A stretch of 27,837 nt of DNA from DASUUI01 sp964577965 (lineage in GTDB: Bacteria; Gemmatimonadota; Gemmatimonadetes; Gemmatimonadales; Gemmatimonadaceae): positions 1 to 27,837 of the forward strand of contig CAZOAT010000028.1 of the NCBI GenBank assembly GCA_964577965.1, given 5' to 3'. Positions 16,770 through 25,114 of this stretch are shown here, piece by piece. Position numbers and translations under genes: made by a program. Every line of letters begins with the position of its first letter. The stretch's first letter is position 1. The notes under the pieces were generated by a model that made no database searches, had not been told where the DNA came from, and saw nothing but the letters and a program-made list of their open reading frames with translations.

Positions 16770-17536
16770 TCGCCGGGATCTGGGGTCGAGGGTACGGGGG
16801 AGAGCGCCGTGTTGCCGCCGATCGAGACCATCCTTTCGATCGCGAGCCGCGCCTTGCCTGCAATGTCCGCCGGAACGGTGATGTGATGCTGCATGTTCAC
16901 GAGCGCCTCGCGCACCTGCGGCAGCGTCGTCACCTTCATGTATGCGCACACCGCGGTCTCACTGGCCGGAATGAACCGCTTCGTCGGGTTCTCCCGCCGC
17001 AGCCGATGCAGGATCCCCACTTCCGTAGCGACTATGAATTCGTCCGCGTCGGACTCAGCCGGCCGCCGGATCATTCCCTCGGTGGAGAGAATCTGCACTC
17101 CTTCGGGATCTATGTCGCCGGCCGACATCGCCTCCACCACCGGCGTGGCGCAGCCGCATTCCGGATGAATCAGGAACTCGGCACCGGGGTGCGCTGCCCG
17201 CTGCTGGTTCACATGCTCCGGACTGATGCCGGCGTGCACGTGACACTCTCCCATCCAGACGTGGATGTTCTGCCGCCCTGACACACGCCGAACGTGCGCA
17301 CCGAGNNNNNNNNNNNNNNNNNNNNNNNNNNNNNNNNNNNNNNNNNNNNNNNNNNNNNNNNNNNNNNNNNNNNNNNNNNNNNNNNNNNNNNNNNNNNNNN
17401 NNNNNACGAAGTCCGCAACGTCCTGCACCTCGGCCCGCTGGTAGTTGTGGGCCAGAATCACGGCGTCGCGCTCGCGCGCGAGCTCGCGAATCTCCTCCTG
17501 CAGCATTACGACGTCGTCCGGTGCGATTGCTACCAT
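16766..17536 (-). CDS. nadA: Quinolinate synthase (interrupted by assembly gap)
   Basis: Quinolinate synthase condenses iminoaspartate from NadB with dihydroxyacetone phosphate to form quinolinate, using a [4Fe-4S] cluster. Both ends are recognisable: VILAHNYQRAEVQDVADF near the N-terminus, and after the gap LGAHVRRVSG, the cluster Cys in IHPECGC, STEGM, ATEVGILHRL and the last cluster Cys in ETAVCAYMKVTTL. One hundred Ns (17306-17405) replace the middle. By comparison with Thermotoga NadA, about 114 residues lie between ADF and LG, so some 340 bases should be there; the missing part includes the first cluster Cys. The ATG at 17536 is chosen over a GTG at 17557 because it gives a family-like N-terminus and has GGGG upstream; it overlaps the nadB stop by seven bases. 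The visible translation across the gap is not real sequence. Confidence 0.93.
   Translation of the reverse strand: MVAIAPDDVVMLQEEIRELARERDAVILAHNYQRAEVQDVADFXXXXXXXXXXXXXXXXXXXXXXXXXXXXXXXXXXLGAHVRRVSGRQNIHVWMGECHVHAGISPEHVNQQRAAHPGAEFLIHPECGCATPVVEAMSAGDIDPEGVQILSTEGMIRRPAESDADEFIVATEVGILHRLRRENPTKRFIPASETAVCAYMKVTTLPQVREALVNMQHHITVPADIAGKARLAIERMVSIGGNTALSPVPSTPDPGE
17306..17405. other. Assembly gap of 100 N
   Basis: A run of exactly 100 N, the customary placeholder for a gap of unknown length between contigs. It lies inside nadA. Family comparison suggests roughly 340 bases are really missing. Confidence 0.99.
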
Positions 17537-19083
17537 GAGATGTGTTTCCCCGTCCACGACCGCTTCAGCCGCGGAAAATCACTCCTGTAGTGGCCGCCGC
17601 GGGACTCATTCCGCTGCAGCGCCGATTCGGCGATCAGGCGCGACGTGAGTGCCATGTTGGCCTCCTCTGTGGCCCCGGCAGGCAGGCGCGCCTCGATCTC
17701 GGCCAGCACCTCCAGGCAGAATTGCAGACCGTGGGCCGAGCGGGATATCCCGGCATGCTCCCACATTACTCTCCGGATCTCGTCGGCGGCTACCTGGGCG
17801 GCTCCGCGATCCCTCAGGCGAGGCGCTGACCACTCCGGAAGCCTGGGAACGCGTCCCAGCCGGGGCACCTCGAGAAGGTCGCGGGCGACCCGCTCGGCAA
17901 AGACCAGCCCCTCCAGGAGCGAGTTGGACCCGAGCCGATTGGCACCGTGCACGCCGGTGCGGGACACCTCGCCGCATGCGTACAGGCGCTCCATGCTGGA
18001 TCGACCGCACAGGTCGGTCACCACTCCACCCATCATGTAATGCGCCGCCGGAGTGACCGGGATGAGGTCGGTCCGCGGATCGATTCCGCGCGCCCGACAC
18101 AGCGCGAATATCCCGGGGAACCGCTCATCGAACGGGACGCCGAGTCGGCGCGCGTCGAGCCATACCTTCCGCCCCCCCTCCTGCTCGTGAAAGATCTCCC
18201 GCGCGACTACGTCGCGGGGCGCCAGCTCCTTCAGCCGGTGCCGCTTCGCCATGAAGCGAACACCATCGTCGTTCACCAGGGGCGCGCCTTCGCCACGCAC
18301 AGCCTCGGAGATGAGCGACAGCGGGTTCTCCGGAGTGTCGAGAGCGGTGGGATGGAACTGGACGAATTCCATGTCCGACAGCTTCGCGCCTGCCCGGAAC
18401 GCGATCGCATAGCCGTCACCGGTCGCGACTACGGGATTGGTGGTATGACGGAAAACCTGCCCGCTGCCGCCGACCGCGAGCACCGTCGCATCTGCGATTA
18501 TCTCTATCGGTCGCCCCGAGATCGTCGCGTATGCTCCGACGCACTGCCCCCGACGGACGATCAGGTCCAGCACACGGGTGCGCTCCAGCACCTGCACCTT
18601 ATCGCTCTCGCGCACTCGTGCGACGAGCGTGCGCGCGACTTCAGCCCCGGTCTGGTCACCGTACGCGTGGACGATGCGCTTGCGCGAGTGGGCCGCTTCG
18701 CGGCCGAGCTGCAGGTCCCCGCCGGGCTCCAGGTCGAACCGGGCGCCTGCAGTCTGCAGCTCCCGAACGCGGGCCGGCCCTTCCTCCACGAGCACAGCCA
18801 CCGCCTTCGCATCGCACAGCGCTGCGCCGGCAGCCAGCGTGTCCCGCCGGTGCAGTGCCGGAGAGTCCCCCGCTCCCAGCGCCGCAGCGATACCACCTTG
18901 CGCATACGCGGTCGCGCTGTCGAACAGCGAGCGCTTGGTGAGCAGCAGAACCTCGCCGCCTTCCGACGCGCGCCACGCAGTGTGCAGGCCGGCAATGCCG
19001 CTGCCGATCACCAGAACGCGTGCGCGAATGCGGTCGGAGGCCAAGGGGATGGGGCTGCGGGTTGTTCCTGGGCGGCGGTCCAC
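17530..19083 (-). CDS. nadB: L-aspartate oxidase
   Basis: FAD-dependent enzyme oxidising L-aspartate to iminoaspartate, the first step of bacterial de novo NAD synthesis. From the GTG at 19083 it is 517 residues (E. coli 540). The N-terminal dinucleotide fold is VLVIGSGIAGLHTAW. It is followed by TAYAQGGIAAAL, HSRKRIVHAYGDQTG, the active-site loops FVQFHPTALDTP, EAVRGEGAPLV and ELAPRDVVAREI, and the FAD-closing AAHYMMGGV...GEVSRTGVHGANRLGSNSLLEGLVF. The helical C-terminal domain ends with ESRGGHYRSDFP. The start is uncertain: a TTG at 19044 (504 residues) is equally possible, and the frame stays open to an ATG at 19206 that would add a Arg/Ser-rich stretch without homology. It heads the nadB-nadA-nadC operon and overlaps nadA by seven bases. 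Confidence 0.95.
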   Translation of the reverse strand: MDRRPGTTRSPIPLASDRIRARVLVIGSGIAGLHTAWRASEGGEVLLLTKRSLFDSATAYAQGGIAAALGAGDSPALHRRDTLAAGAALCDAKAVAVLVEEGPARVRELQTAGARFDLEPGGDLQLGREAAHSRKRIVHAYGDQTGAEVARTLVARVRESDKVQVLERTRVLDLIVRRGQCVGAYATISGRPIEIIADATVLAVGGSGQVFRHTTNPVVATGDGYAIAFRAGAKLSDMEFVQFHPTALDTPENPLSLISEAVRGEGAPLVNDDGVRFMAKRHRLKELAPRDVVAREIFHEQEGGRKVWLDARRLGVPFDERFPGIFALCRARGIDPRTDLIPVTPAAHYMMGGVVTDLCGRSSMERLYACGEVSRTGVHGANRLGSNSLLEGLVFAERVARDLLEVPRLGRVPRLPEWSAPRLRDRGAAQVAADEIRRVMWEHAGISRSAHGLQFCLEVLAEIEARLPAGATEEANMALTSRLIAESALQRNESRGGHYRSDFPRLKRSWTGKHISW

Positions 19084-19204
19084 CCTGCTCAAAACCGCCG
19101 CCGTTCGCCTGCACGAATAACTAACAGGCAACAGGCTACGTGTCGCCCGGGAGACAGCGACCTCGACCTTGCCCACCCTGTTCCCGGAAACGATTCTTCG
19201 GGTC
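19084..19204. promoter_or_regulatory. Divergent intergenic region between nadB and the BMP operon
   Basis: About 120 bases separate the two divergent operons and should hold both promoters. An A/T-richer island at 19113-19133 carries AATAACTAAC. No -35/-10 pair or operator could be assigned with confidence, and I saw no clear NadR/NrtR-type palindrome. Confidence 0.35.
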
Positions 19205-20239
19205 ATGCGCGGGCTTCTCACGACTATCGGGGTGCTGCTGGCGGTGCACGTCGGACTCCTGTTCGCCGGACCGAAATCCGTCGCCGTCCCCTCGGGTGCC
19301 GGGCTTGACGTCGGGATCGTGTTCGATGTCGGCGGTCGCGGGGACAAGTCGTTCAACGACGGCGCCTATGCCGGTGCCGACAGCGCCACCCGGCACCTGG
19401 CCGCGCACACGCGGTTCATCGAGCCGGGTGAAGGCGCCGACCGCGAGGCAGGGCTGCGCCTGCTCGCCGCCGAGGGGATGGATCTGGTGCTCGGCATCGG
19501 TTTCATCTTCACCGACGATCTGCTGCGCCTCGCCAGCGAGTACCCGGACCTGAAGTTCGCCGGTGTGGACTTCGCCGTCGCAACTGACGAACAGGGGAAC
19601 GTCATCCCTCTGCCGGAGAACCTCGCCGCGCTCAAGTTCCGCGAGGAGGAAGGATCGTTTCTCGTTGGCGCGCTGGCTGCGCTCGCGGGAGGTTCGAAGC
19701 GCGTGGGTTTCGTGGGTGGAATGGATATCCCGCTCATCCACAAGTTCGAGGCCGGTTACCGCGCCGGCGTGAGACACGTCTGCCCCGACTGCACGGTGAT
19801 CGTGCAGTATGCGGGCGTCACCCCTGACGCGTTCAAGAACCCCGGCAAAGGGAAGGAGCTGGCGCTGAGCCAGTATCAGCGGGGAGTGAACGTCATCTAT
19901 CACGCTTCCGGCGGGACCGGCCAGGGCGTCTTCGAAGCTGCGCGCGCGACAGGCAGGCTGGCGATCGGCGTGGACGCGGATCAATCGGCGGAAGCGCCGG
20001 GCCACGTCCTGACATCGATGGTGAAGGGAGTGGATGCGGCGGTGTTCAACGCCATCGAATGGGTGAGGGACGGGACGTTCACCGGCGGCGTGTACTCGTT
20101 CGGACTGACGGAAGGCGGCGTCGGCTATGTGTACGACGACACCAACCGGCACCTCATTCCCGACAGCGTTCACGCCCGTGTCGAGCAGCTCAGAGAGGAC
20201 ATCATAGCCGGGCGCATCACAGTGCCCAGCACGCGTTGA
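19205..20239 (+). CDS. BMP-family (PnrA-like) substrate-binding protein of a nucleoside-type ABC importer
   Basis: A 344-residue exported binding protein of the basic membrane protein (BMP/PnrA) family, whose characterised members bind purine nucleosides. The ATG at 19205 gives a signal sequence (hydrophobic residues about 4-21). The hallmark IVFDVGGRGDKSFNDGAYAG sits at residues 39-58, followed by the two-lobed periplasmic-binding fold: GIGFIFTDDLL, FAGVDFAV, KRVGFVGGMDIPLIHKFEAGY, IYHASGGTGQGVFEAA and AIGVDADQSAEAPGHVLTSMVKGVD. Unlike many BMP proteins there is no lipobox cysteine, so it is probably soluble in the periplasm. A TTG at 19169 could start the gene 12 residues earlier, but the ATG leads straight into the signal peptide. 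It is the first gene of a five-gene operon; the ATPase gene follows after 28 bases. Confidence 0.93.
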   Translation: MRGLLTTIGVLLAVHVGLLFAGPKSVAVPSGAGLDVGIVFDVGGRGDKSFNDGAYAGADSATRHLAAHTRFIEPGEGADREAGLRLLAAEGMDLVLGIGFIFTDDLLRLASEYPDLKFAGVDFAVATDEQGNVIPLPENLAALKFREEEGSFLVGALAALAGGSKRVGFVGGMDIPLIHKFEAGYRAGVRHVCPDCTVIVQYAGVTPDAFKNPGKGKELALSQYQRGVNVIYHASGGTGQGVFEAARATGRLAIGVDADQSAEAPGHVLTSMVKGVDAAVFNAIEWVRDGTFTGGVYSFGLTEGGVGYVYDDTNRHLIPDSVHARVEQLREDIIAGRITVPSTR

Positions 20240-20267
20240 CCACCCGGCAGAGCGCTTTCACCACAGC

Positions 20268-21893
20268 GTGAGCGCCCCCGGGGCGGAGCCAGCCACAGCG
20301 CCGGGCCCTGACGGCATCCTCGCCGTCCGGATGACCGAAATCGACAAGCGCTTCGGCGCTGTTCAGGCGAACCGTCGCGCGTCGCTCGAAGTGCCACGCG
20401 GTGAGATACACGCGCTCGTCGGCGAAAACGGCGCCGGAAAGTCCACCCTGATGCGGATCCTGGGCGGGCTGATGAAGCCCGACGCTGGCACAGTGGAAGT
20501 GAGCGGCCGTGACGTCACCGGCTGGAGCACGCAGGCCGCGATTCGGGCCGGGATCGGCGTCGTGCATCAGCATTTCATGCTCGTTCCGCCGCTGACCGTG
20601 GCGGAGAACGTGGTGCTCGGCAAGGAGCCGCACCGCGGCCCTGCGTTCGACCGCGCACGGGCACTGCGCGACGTCGCCGACCTCGAGCAACGCACAGGAC
20701 TGGTGGTTGGCGGCGGCAGGCGCGTGGCCGATCTCTCCGTGGGTGAAGCTCAGCGGGTTGAGATTCTGAAGACGCTGTACCGCGGTGCGGAGATCCTGGT
20801 ACTCGACGAGCCGACGGCGGTGCTGTCACCGCCCGAGGTGCGTGACCTGTGGAACGTGCTCCGCACCGTTCGCGATCAGGGCGGTACAATCATCCTCATC
20901 ACCCACCGGCTCGACGAGGTGATGGATCTGTCTGAGGCGATCACCGTGATGCGCGCCGGGGAGACAGTCGCGCGTCTCCGGACGGGCGAGACTAGCGCCG
21001 CCGGCATCGCCCACGCGATGGTGGGGCGCGCGGTCGCCCTCACGGAAGCGGTTGGATTCGTACCGGAGGAGCCGACGACTGCCGAGTTCGAGGCCACCGG
21101 GAAAGCGGCGCCGACAGTCGAAGCGTCCGCGCCGAGTGGTGCTGCGCTCTCTGTGCGTGATCTCATCGTGCCCGGAGTGCGCGGGACCGACGCGGTGGAC
21201 GGCGTCAGCCTCGAGATCGCACCCGGAGAGATTCTCGGGATCGCCGGAGTGGAGGGCAACGGCCAGACAGAATTGATCGAGGCGATCGCCGGACTGAGAG
21301 CTGTGCGTTCAGGCACGATCTCGATTGGTGGCGCCGACCTGACACATGCGTCTGTGGAACGCCGCCGCGCAGCCGGTCTCGCGCACGTTCCGGAAGACCG
21401 CCATCGGCGCGGGCTGATCCTGGACTACTCGGTTGCCGACAACCTCATCCTCGGCTCACAGCGTGAGTTCTCGGGTAGAGCTTCCCTGAACGAGGAGCGG
21501 ATACAGAGCTACGCCGGTGCGCTCACCCGCGACTTCGATATCCGACCACCTCAGCCGAAGCTCGCCGCGCGGTTGTTTTCGGGCGGGAACCAGCAGAAGG
21601 TCGTCATCGCCCGCGAGATGGGTGGCGACTTCACCGTACTGCTGGCATCGCAGCCGACCCGCGGCGTGGACGTGGGCGCGATCGAGTTCATCCACCGGCG
21701 GCTGCGCGAGGCGCGCGACGCGGGCAAGTCCATCCTGCTCGTGTCGGCCGAACTGAACGAGGTGCTGGCGCTCGCGGACAGGATTGCGGTGATGTATCGC
21801 GGGCGGATCGCCACTGTGCTGCCTGCGCGCCACGCCGACCCGGACCTGATAGGCGAGTACATGATCGGCGCGCGGGAAACGAGCGCCGCATGA
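20268..21893 (+). CDS. Nucleoside-type ABC importer, double ATP-binding subunit
   Basis: A 541-residue cytoplasmic ATPase with two ABC domains in one chain, of the RbsA/NupO type. The first domain is intact: Walker A GENGAGKST (52-60), signature LSVGE (156-160, with Val in place of the usual Gly), Walker B ILVLDEPTA with E181, and switch H213. The second domain is degenerate: its Walker A reads GVEGNGQTE (328-335) without the Lys, and the Walker B position reads VLLASQPTRGVDVG, lacking the catalytic Glu, while its signature FSGGNQQK (437-444) is good. Such asymmetry is usual in this subfamily. The domains are joined by an unusually long Ala/Pro/Glu-rich linker at about 256-293. The GTG at 20268 is chosen because the next in-frame ATG (20331) lies inside the first beta strand. 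Neighbours identify the substrate class as nucleosides. Confidence 0.94.
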   Translation: MSAPGAEPATAPGPDGILAVRMTEIDKRFGAVQANRRASLEVPRGEIHALVGENGAGKSTLMRILGGLMKPDAGTVEVSGRDVTGWSTQAAIRAGIGVVHQHFMLVPPLTVAENVVLGKEPHRGPAFDRARALRDVADLEQRTGLVVGGGRRVADLSVGEAQRVEILKTLYRGAEILVLDEPTAVLSPPEVRDLWNVLRTVRDQGGTIILITHRLDEVMDLSEAITVMRAGETVARLRTGETSAAGIAHAMVGRAVALTEAVGFVPEEPTTAEFEATGKAAPTVEASAPSGAALSVRDLIVPGVRGTDAVDGVSLEIAPGEILGIAGVEGNGQTELIEAIAGLRAVRSGTISIGGADLTHASVERRRAAGLAHVPEDRHRRGLILDYSVADNLILGSQREFSGRASLNEERIQSYAGALTRDFDIRPPQPKLAARLFSGGNQQKVVIAREMGGDFTVLLASQPTRGVDVGAIEFIHRRLREARDAGKSILLVSAELNEVLALADRIAVMYRGRIATVLPARHADPDLIGEYMIGARETSAA

Positions 21894-21930
21894 GCCCGGC
21901 CCGAACAACGCACAGCACGTCGGGCGCCAG

Positions 21931-22995
21931 GTGAGCACGGAACTGCGTACCCGCCTCGAGGAAGCGCTGCTGCCGCCACTCGTGGCGCTGCTCGTCGCGC
22001 TTGTGATCGGCGACCTGCTCATCCTGCTGTTCGGGCAGTCGCCGGGCACCGTATACCGTCTGCTGCTCCAGGGCGCGCTGGGCAACCCCTACGGATTTGC
22101 CCAGGTGATCTACAAGACGACCACGCTCACCTTCGCAGGGCTTGCAGTTGCGTTCGCGCTGCGAGCCGGTCTGTTCAACATCGGCGGCGAGAGCCAGATA
22201 GCCGCTGGTGCGTTCGGCGCGGCAGTGGCGGGGCTGATGCTTGCACCCGGAACACCGTGGGTTATCGCAGTCCCGCTGTGCATGGCTGCGGCGGCGATGT
22301 TCGGCGGCGCGGTGGGCTGGGTACCCGGTGTGCTGCGCACGAAGTTCGGCGCGCACGAAGTGATCGTGACGATCATGCTCAACTTCGTCGTCCTCGCGCT
22401 GCTCAACTGGATAGTCACCAGCCGGCTGCACGTGGCGGAGACGGTGCACACCCCGGAAATCAACGCTGGTGCGGTTGCTCCGCTGAGCAGGTTCATCCCG
22501 GCATTTCACGGGTCGGCAGCCAACCTCACGGTGCTCTTCGCGCTCGCGGCTGCCGTGTGGATGTGGTGGTACCTGTTCCGCACGCGACGTGGTTACGACC
22601 TGCGCGCAGTGGGGTTGCAGCCCGATGCAGCCGAATACGGCGGTATCAACGTCGGCGGCGTCTGGATCCGCGCGATGACGATCTCCGGGATGATCGCGGG
22701 GCTCGGCGGCACCAACTTCGTGCTCGGCTACAAGCTGTACTACGAGGAAGGGTTCGTTGGTGGGGCCGGCTTCCTCGGCATCGCCATCGCGCTGGTCGGC
22801 CGCAACCATCCGTTGGGCGTCGTCATAGCGGCGTTTTTCTTCGCGGTGCTGTCGCAGGGCGGGCTCGCCATCCACGCTTACGTCCCCAAGCAGATGGTGG
22901 AGGTGCTGCAGGGCGCCGTGATCCTCGCGGTGGCGATCTCGGTGCCCGCCGTGCGCGCGGCGCTGATCAGCTCGCGCAGGATTCCAGCCTCGTGA
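21931..22995 (+). CDS. Nucleoside-type ABC importer permease 1 (NupP/YufP-like)
   Basis: A 354-residue inner-membrane permease of the branched-chain-amino-acid/sugar permease superfamily (BPD_transp_2), with about nine hydrophobic segments. The family motif FNIGGESQIAAGAFGA occurs near residue 80, and FGAHEVIVTIMLNFV near 145. The C-terminal half carries GLGGTNFVLGY and GFLGIAIALVGRNHP, also typical. The GTG start at 21931 lies 37 bases after the ATPase stop, with no strong ribosome site. Its stop TGA overlaps the GTG of the second permease (GTGA), so the two subunits are likely made in equal amounts and form a heterodimer. Confidence 0.92.
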   Translation: MSTELRTRLEEALLPPLVALLVALVIGDLLILLFGQSPGTVYRLLLQGALGNPYGFAQVIYKTTTLTFAGLAVAFALRAGLFNIGGESQIAAGAFGAAVAGLMLAPGTPWVIAVPLCMAAAAMFGGAVGWVPGVLRTKFGAHEVIVTIMLNFVVLALLNWIVTSRLHVAETVHTPEINAGAVAPLSRFIPAFHGSAANLTVLFALAAAVWMWWYLFRTRRGYDLRAVGLQPDAAEYGGINVGGVWIRAMTISGMIAGLGGTNFVLGYKLYYEEGFVGGAGFLGIAIALVGRNHPLGVVIAAFFFAVLSQGGLAIHAYVPKQMVEVLQGAVILAVAISVPAVRAALISSRRIPAS

Positions 22996-23855
22996 ACCCG
23001 TTTCAGTTCATCGGCCAGACGCTGCGGATAGCGGTGCCGTACCTGTTCGCGGCGCAGGGCGGCGTGCTCGCGGAGCGCGCCGGCATCATAAGTCTGACGC
23101 TCGAGGGATTCATGCTGGGCGGCGCGTTCACCGGCGCGCTCGGCAGCTACTACACGGGCAGCGCGTGGCTCGGGCTGGCGCTGGGTATGGCTGGCGGCCT
23201 CGCCTTCGGCGCACTGCACGCCGTCGCGACCGTTCGCTTCCAGGCCAACCATGTCGTGGCGGGAATAGCGATCAACCTGTTCGCTATCGGCATCACGCGC
23301 GTGATTCTGAAACTGCTGTTCGACAGCTCCTCCAACTCGCCGCGCGTGGAAGGGTTCGGCACGGGACTGCAGGCCTTCTCCAGCCCGATGGTCTGGATGG
23401 GGCTGCTCGTCACTCCGGCGGTCGCGTGGATGCTGTACAGGACGACGTTCGGCTTGCGCGTAAGGGCAGTGGGTGAGCACCCCGAGGCTGCGGAGAGCGT
23501 AGGCATACGCGTGAGCCTCGTGCGCTACGCGGCGGTCGGAATGTCGGGTATACTCGCCGGCCTCGGAGGTGTGTATCTCGCGCTCGACCAGCATCAGTTC
23601 ACCGACGGGATGACGGCGGGACGCGGCTTCATCGCGCTCGCGGCGGTCATCTTCGGCCGCTGGGATCCGTGGCGCGCAGCCGGCGCCTGTCTGCTGTTCG
23701 CGGCGGCGGAAACGCTGCAGATACAACTGCAGTCGGCGGGTTTCATACCTGCGCAGTTCGTCTCGATGATCCCGTATCTGCTCACGATCATCGCCCTGGC
23801 CGGAGTGGTCGGGCGCTCACGGCCGCCGGCGGCGCTGGGTCGCGTACAGGAATGA
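22992..23855 (+). CDS. Nucleoside-type ABC importer permease 2 (NupQ/YufQ-like)
   Basis: A 287-residue membrane permease, partner of the preceding one. The N-terminus VPYLFAAQGGVLAERAGIISLTLEGFML matches the NupQ family hallmark (N/S-L-x-LEG-x-ML), followed by AGIAINLFAIGITR and a C-terminal AGLGGVYLALDQ and FIALAAVIFGRWDPW. About eight hydrophobic segments are visible. The start is the GTG at 22992 within the GTGA overlap with permease 1; the same frame is open much further upstream, but that part is a shifted read of permease 1 and is rich in Arg. The stop TGA overlaps the start of the MFS gene as ATGA. Confidence 0.92.
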   Translation: MNPFQFIGQTLRIAVPYLFAAQGGVLAERAGIISLTLEGFMLGGAFTGALGSYYTGSAWLGLALGMAGGLAFGALHAVATVRFQANHVVAGIAINLFAIGITRVILKLLFDSSSNSPRVEGFGTGLQAFSSPMVWMGLLVTPAVAWMLYRTTFGLRVRAVGEHPEAAESVGIRVSLVRYAAVGMSGILAGLGGVYLALDQHQFTDGMTAGRGFIALAAVIFGRWDPWRAAGACLLFAAAETLQIQLQSAGFIPAQFVSMIPYLLTIIALAGVVGRSRPPAALGRVQE

Positions 23856-25111
23856 CACAGGCAGGCGGGCGCTTTTCCGGCCCGCGTCTCGCGTCGATCA
23901 CGCGTGGCAAGCTGTTCGTCCTCATCATCACGAACTTCGTGGACATGGTGGGACTCCTCATGGTGCTCCCACTGCTGCCGTACTACGCGGTGGAGCTCGG
24001 CGCCGGCGGACTGGGGATAGCCGTACTCGTCTCGTCGTTCACCGGGGCGCAGCTGCTGAGCGCACCGCTGTGGGGACGGTTCTCCGATCACTACGGTCGG
24101 AAGCCGGCCATCATCGTCAGCCTGACAGCGGCGCTCATCGCCTACGTGGTGTTCGCGTATGCCACGTCGTTCTGGCTGCTGCTGGCCTCGCGGGTCGTGC
24201 AGGGTGCGGGAGGCGGAACTGTCGGCGTGATCCAGGCGTATGTCGCCGACGCCGTGGAGCCGAAGCAGCGCGCGCGGGCGCTCGGCTGGTTGTCGGCTGC
24301 GACGAACGTCGGAGTCGCGCTCGGACCGCCGCTGGGATCTCTCGCGCTGCTCCTGGGCCGTCCCGGGCCGGGGCTCGTCGCCGCCGGACTGTGCTTCGTG
24401 AACATTCTCTCCGCCTGGCGATTTCTGCCCGAGTCGCGTGACATGACACAGGTATCGGTGCGGAGGCCGAGAGCGTCACGGGACGCACTGCTCGGAGTGG
24501 TCCGGCATCCGGGGAAGCCCGCCCCGCGCCTGATCCTGATCTACGCCATCGGGATGGGCGCCTTTTCCGGAATGACGGCGATCCTCGCGCTGTTCCTGCT
24601 GCACAAGTTCGGCGTCGGAGCGCAGCAGATCTGGATCGTGTTCACCTACATGGGCGTGATCTCCGTGATCACGCGCGCAGGATTCCTCGGCTGGATGGTG
24701 GATCGCTTCGGTGAGATCAGGCTGTCGCGCACAGGGCTGATGCTGCTCACCGCGGGCCTCATACTCGTACCGCTGGCGCCAAACTACTGGCTGCTCGCCC
24801 TTGCGATCGCGCTCGTGCCGGTGGGTACCGCGTTCACGTTCCCGTGCGTGACGGCGCTGCTGTCACACATCATCCCGAGCAGAGAGCGGGGGCTGTACAT
24901 GGGGGTGCAGCAGACGTTCGGGGGCATCGCCCGCGTAGCGATCCCGTTGTGGGCCGGGTTCACCTACGATCACTTCGGCAGGAACTTCCCGTTCATCACG
25001 TCCGCTGCGCTCGTCGCCGGAGCGCTGTACCTGCAGAAGGGAATCCGGCGGCAGCCGGAGGCGGGTGCAGCACCGCCGGCCGGAGTACCGAGTGAAGGCG
25101 AGGTTACCTAG
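23852..25111 (+). CDS. MFS transporter (TetA/MdtG-like), coupled to the importer operon
   Basis: A 419-residue major facilitator with about 12 membrane segments in two halves. Loop 2-3 carries motif A, GRFSDHYGRKP (75-85), with the charged D79. TM1 contains FVDMVGLLMVLPLLPYYA, TM4-5 ASRVVQGAGGGTVGVIQAYVAD and TNVGVALGPPLGSL, which is the antiporter-type motif C region. The C-terminal half has MGVISVITRAGFLGWMVDRFGE and ERGLYMGVQQTFGGIARVAIP. Overall resemblance is to the drug/proton antiporter (TCR/Tet) branch; the substrate cannot be told. The ATG at 23852 overlaps the permease stop by ATGA, strong evidence that it belongs to the same operon. The next gene is convergent, only three bases beyond the stop. 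Confidence 0.9.
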   Translation: MTQAGGRFSGPRLASITRGKLFVLIITNFVDMVGLLMVLPLLPYYAVELGAGGLGIAVLVSSFTGAQLLSAPLWGRFSDHYGRKPAIIVSLTAALIAYVVFAYATSFWLLLASRVVQGAGGGTVGVIQAYVADAVEPKQRARALGWLSAATNVGVALGPPLGSLALLLGRPGPGLVAAGLCFVNILSAWRFLPESRDMTQVSVRRPRASRDALLGVVRHPGKPAPRLILIYAIGMGAFSGMTAILALFLLHKFGVGAQQIWIVFTYMGVISVITRAGFLGWMVDRFGEIRLSRTGLMLLTAGLILVPLAPNYWLLALAIALVPVGTAFTFPCVTALLSHIIPSRERGLYMGVQQTFGGIARVAIPLWAGFTYDHFGRNFPFITSAALVAGALYLQKGIRRQPEAGAAPPAGVPSEGEVT

Positions 25112-25114
25112 CGC

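Noticed and set aside
16770..16949. Upstream extension of nadC to 16949.
   Set aside because: It overlaps nadA by about 180 bases, reads as Arg/His-rich nonsense, and the GTGA overlap at 16769 gives the expected length.
19084..19206. Longer nadB starting at the ATG at 19206, which shares CATG with the start of the BMP gene.
   Set aside because: The added residues are Arg/Ser-rich without family similarity and would take up the whole divergent promoter region.
17947..19308. Open frame of 453 codons on the + strand opposite nadB.
   Set aside because: Composition is Arg/His/Ala-rich without motifs; the - strand encodes an unmistakable L-aspartate oxidase.
22257..22991. Upstream part of the 532-codon frame containing permease 2.
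   Set aside because: It is a frame-shifted read of permease 1, Arg-rich and without hydrophobic segments; the real start is the GTG at 22992.
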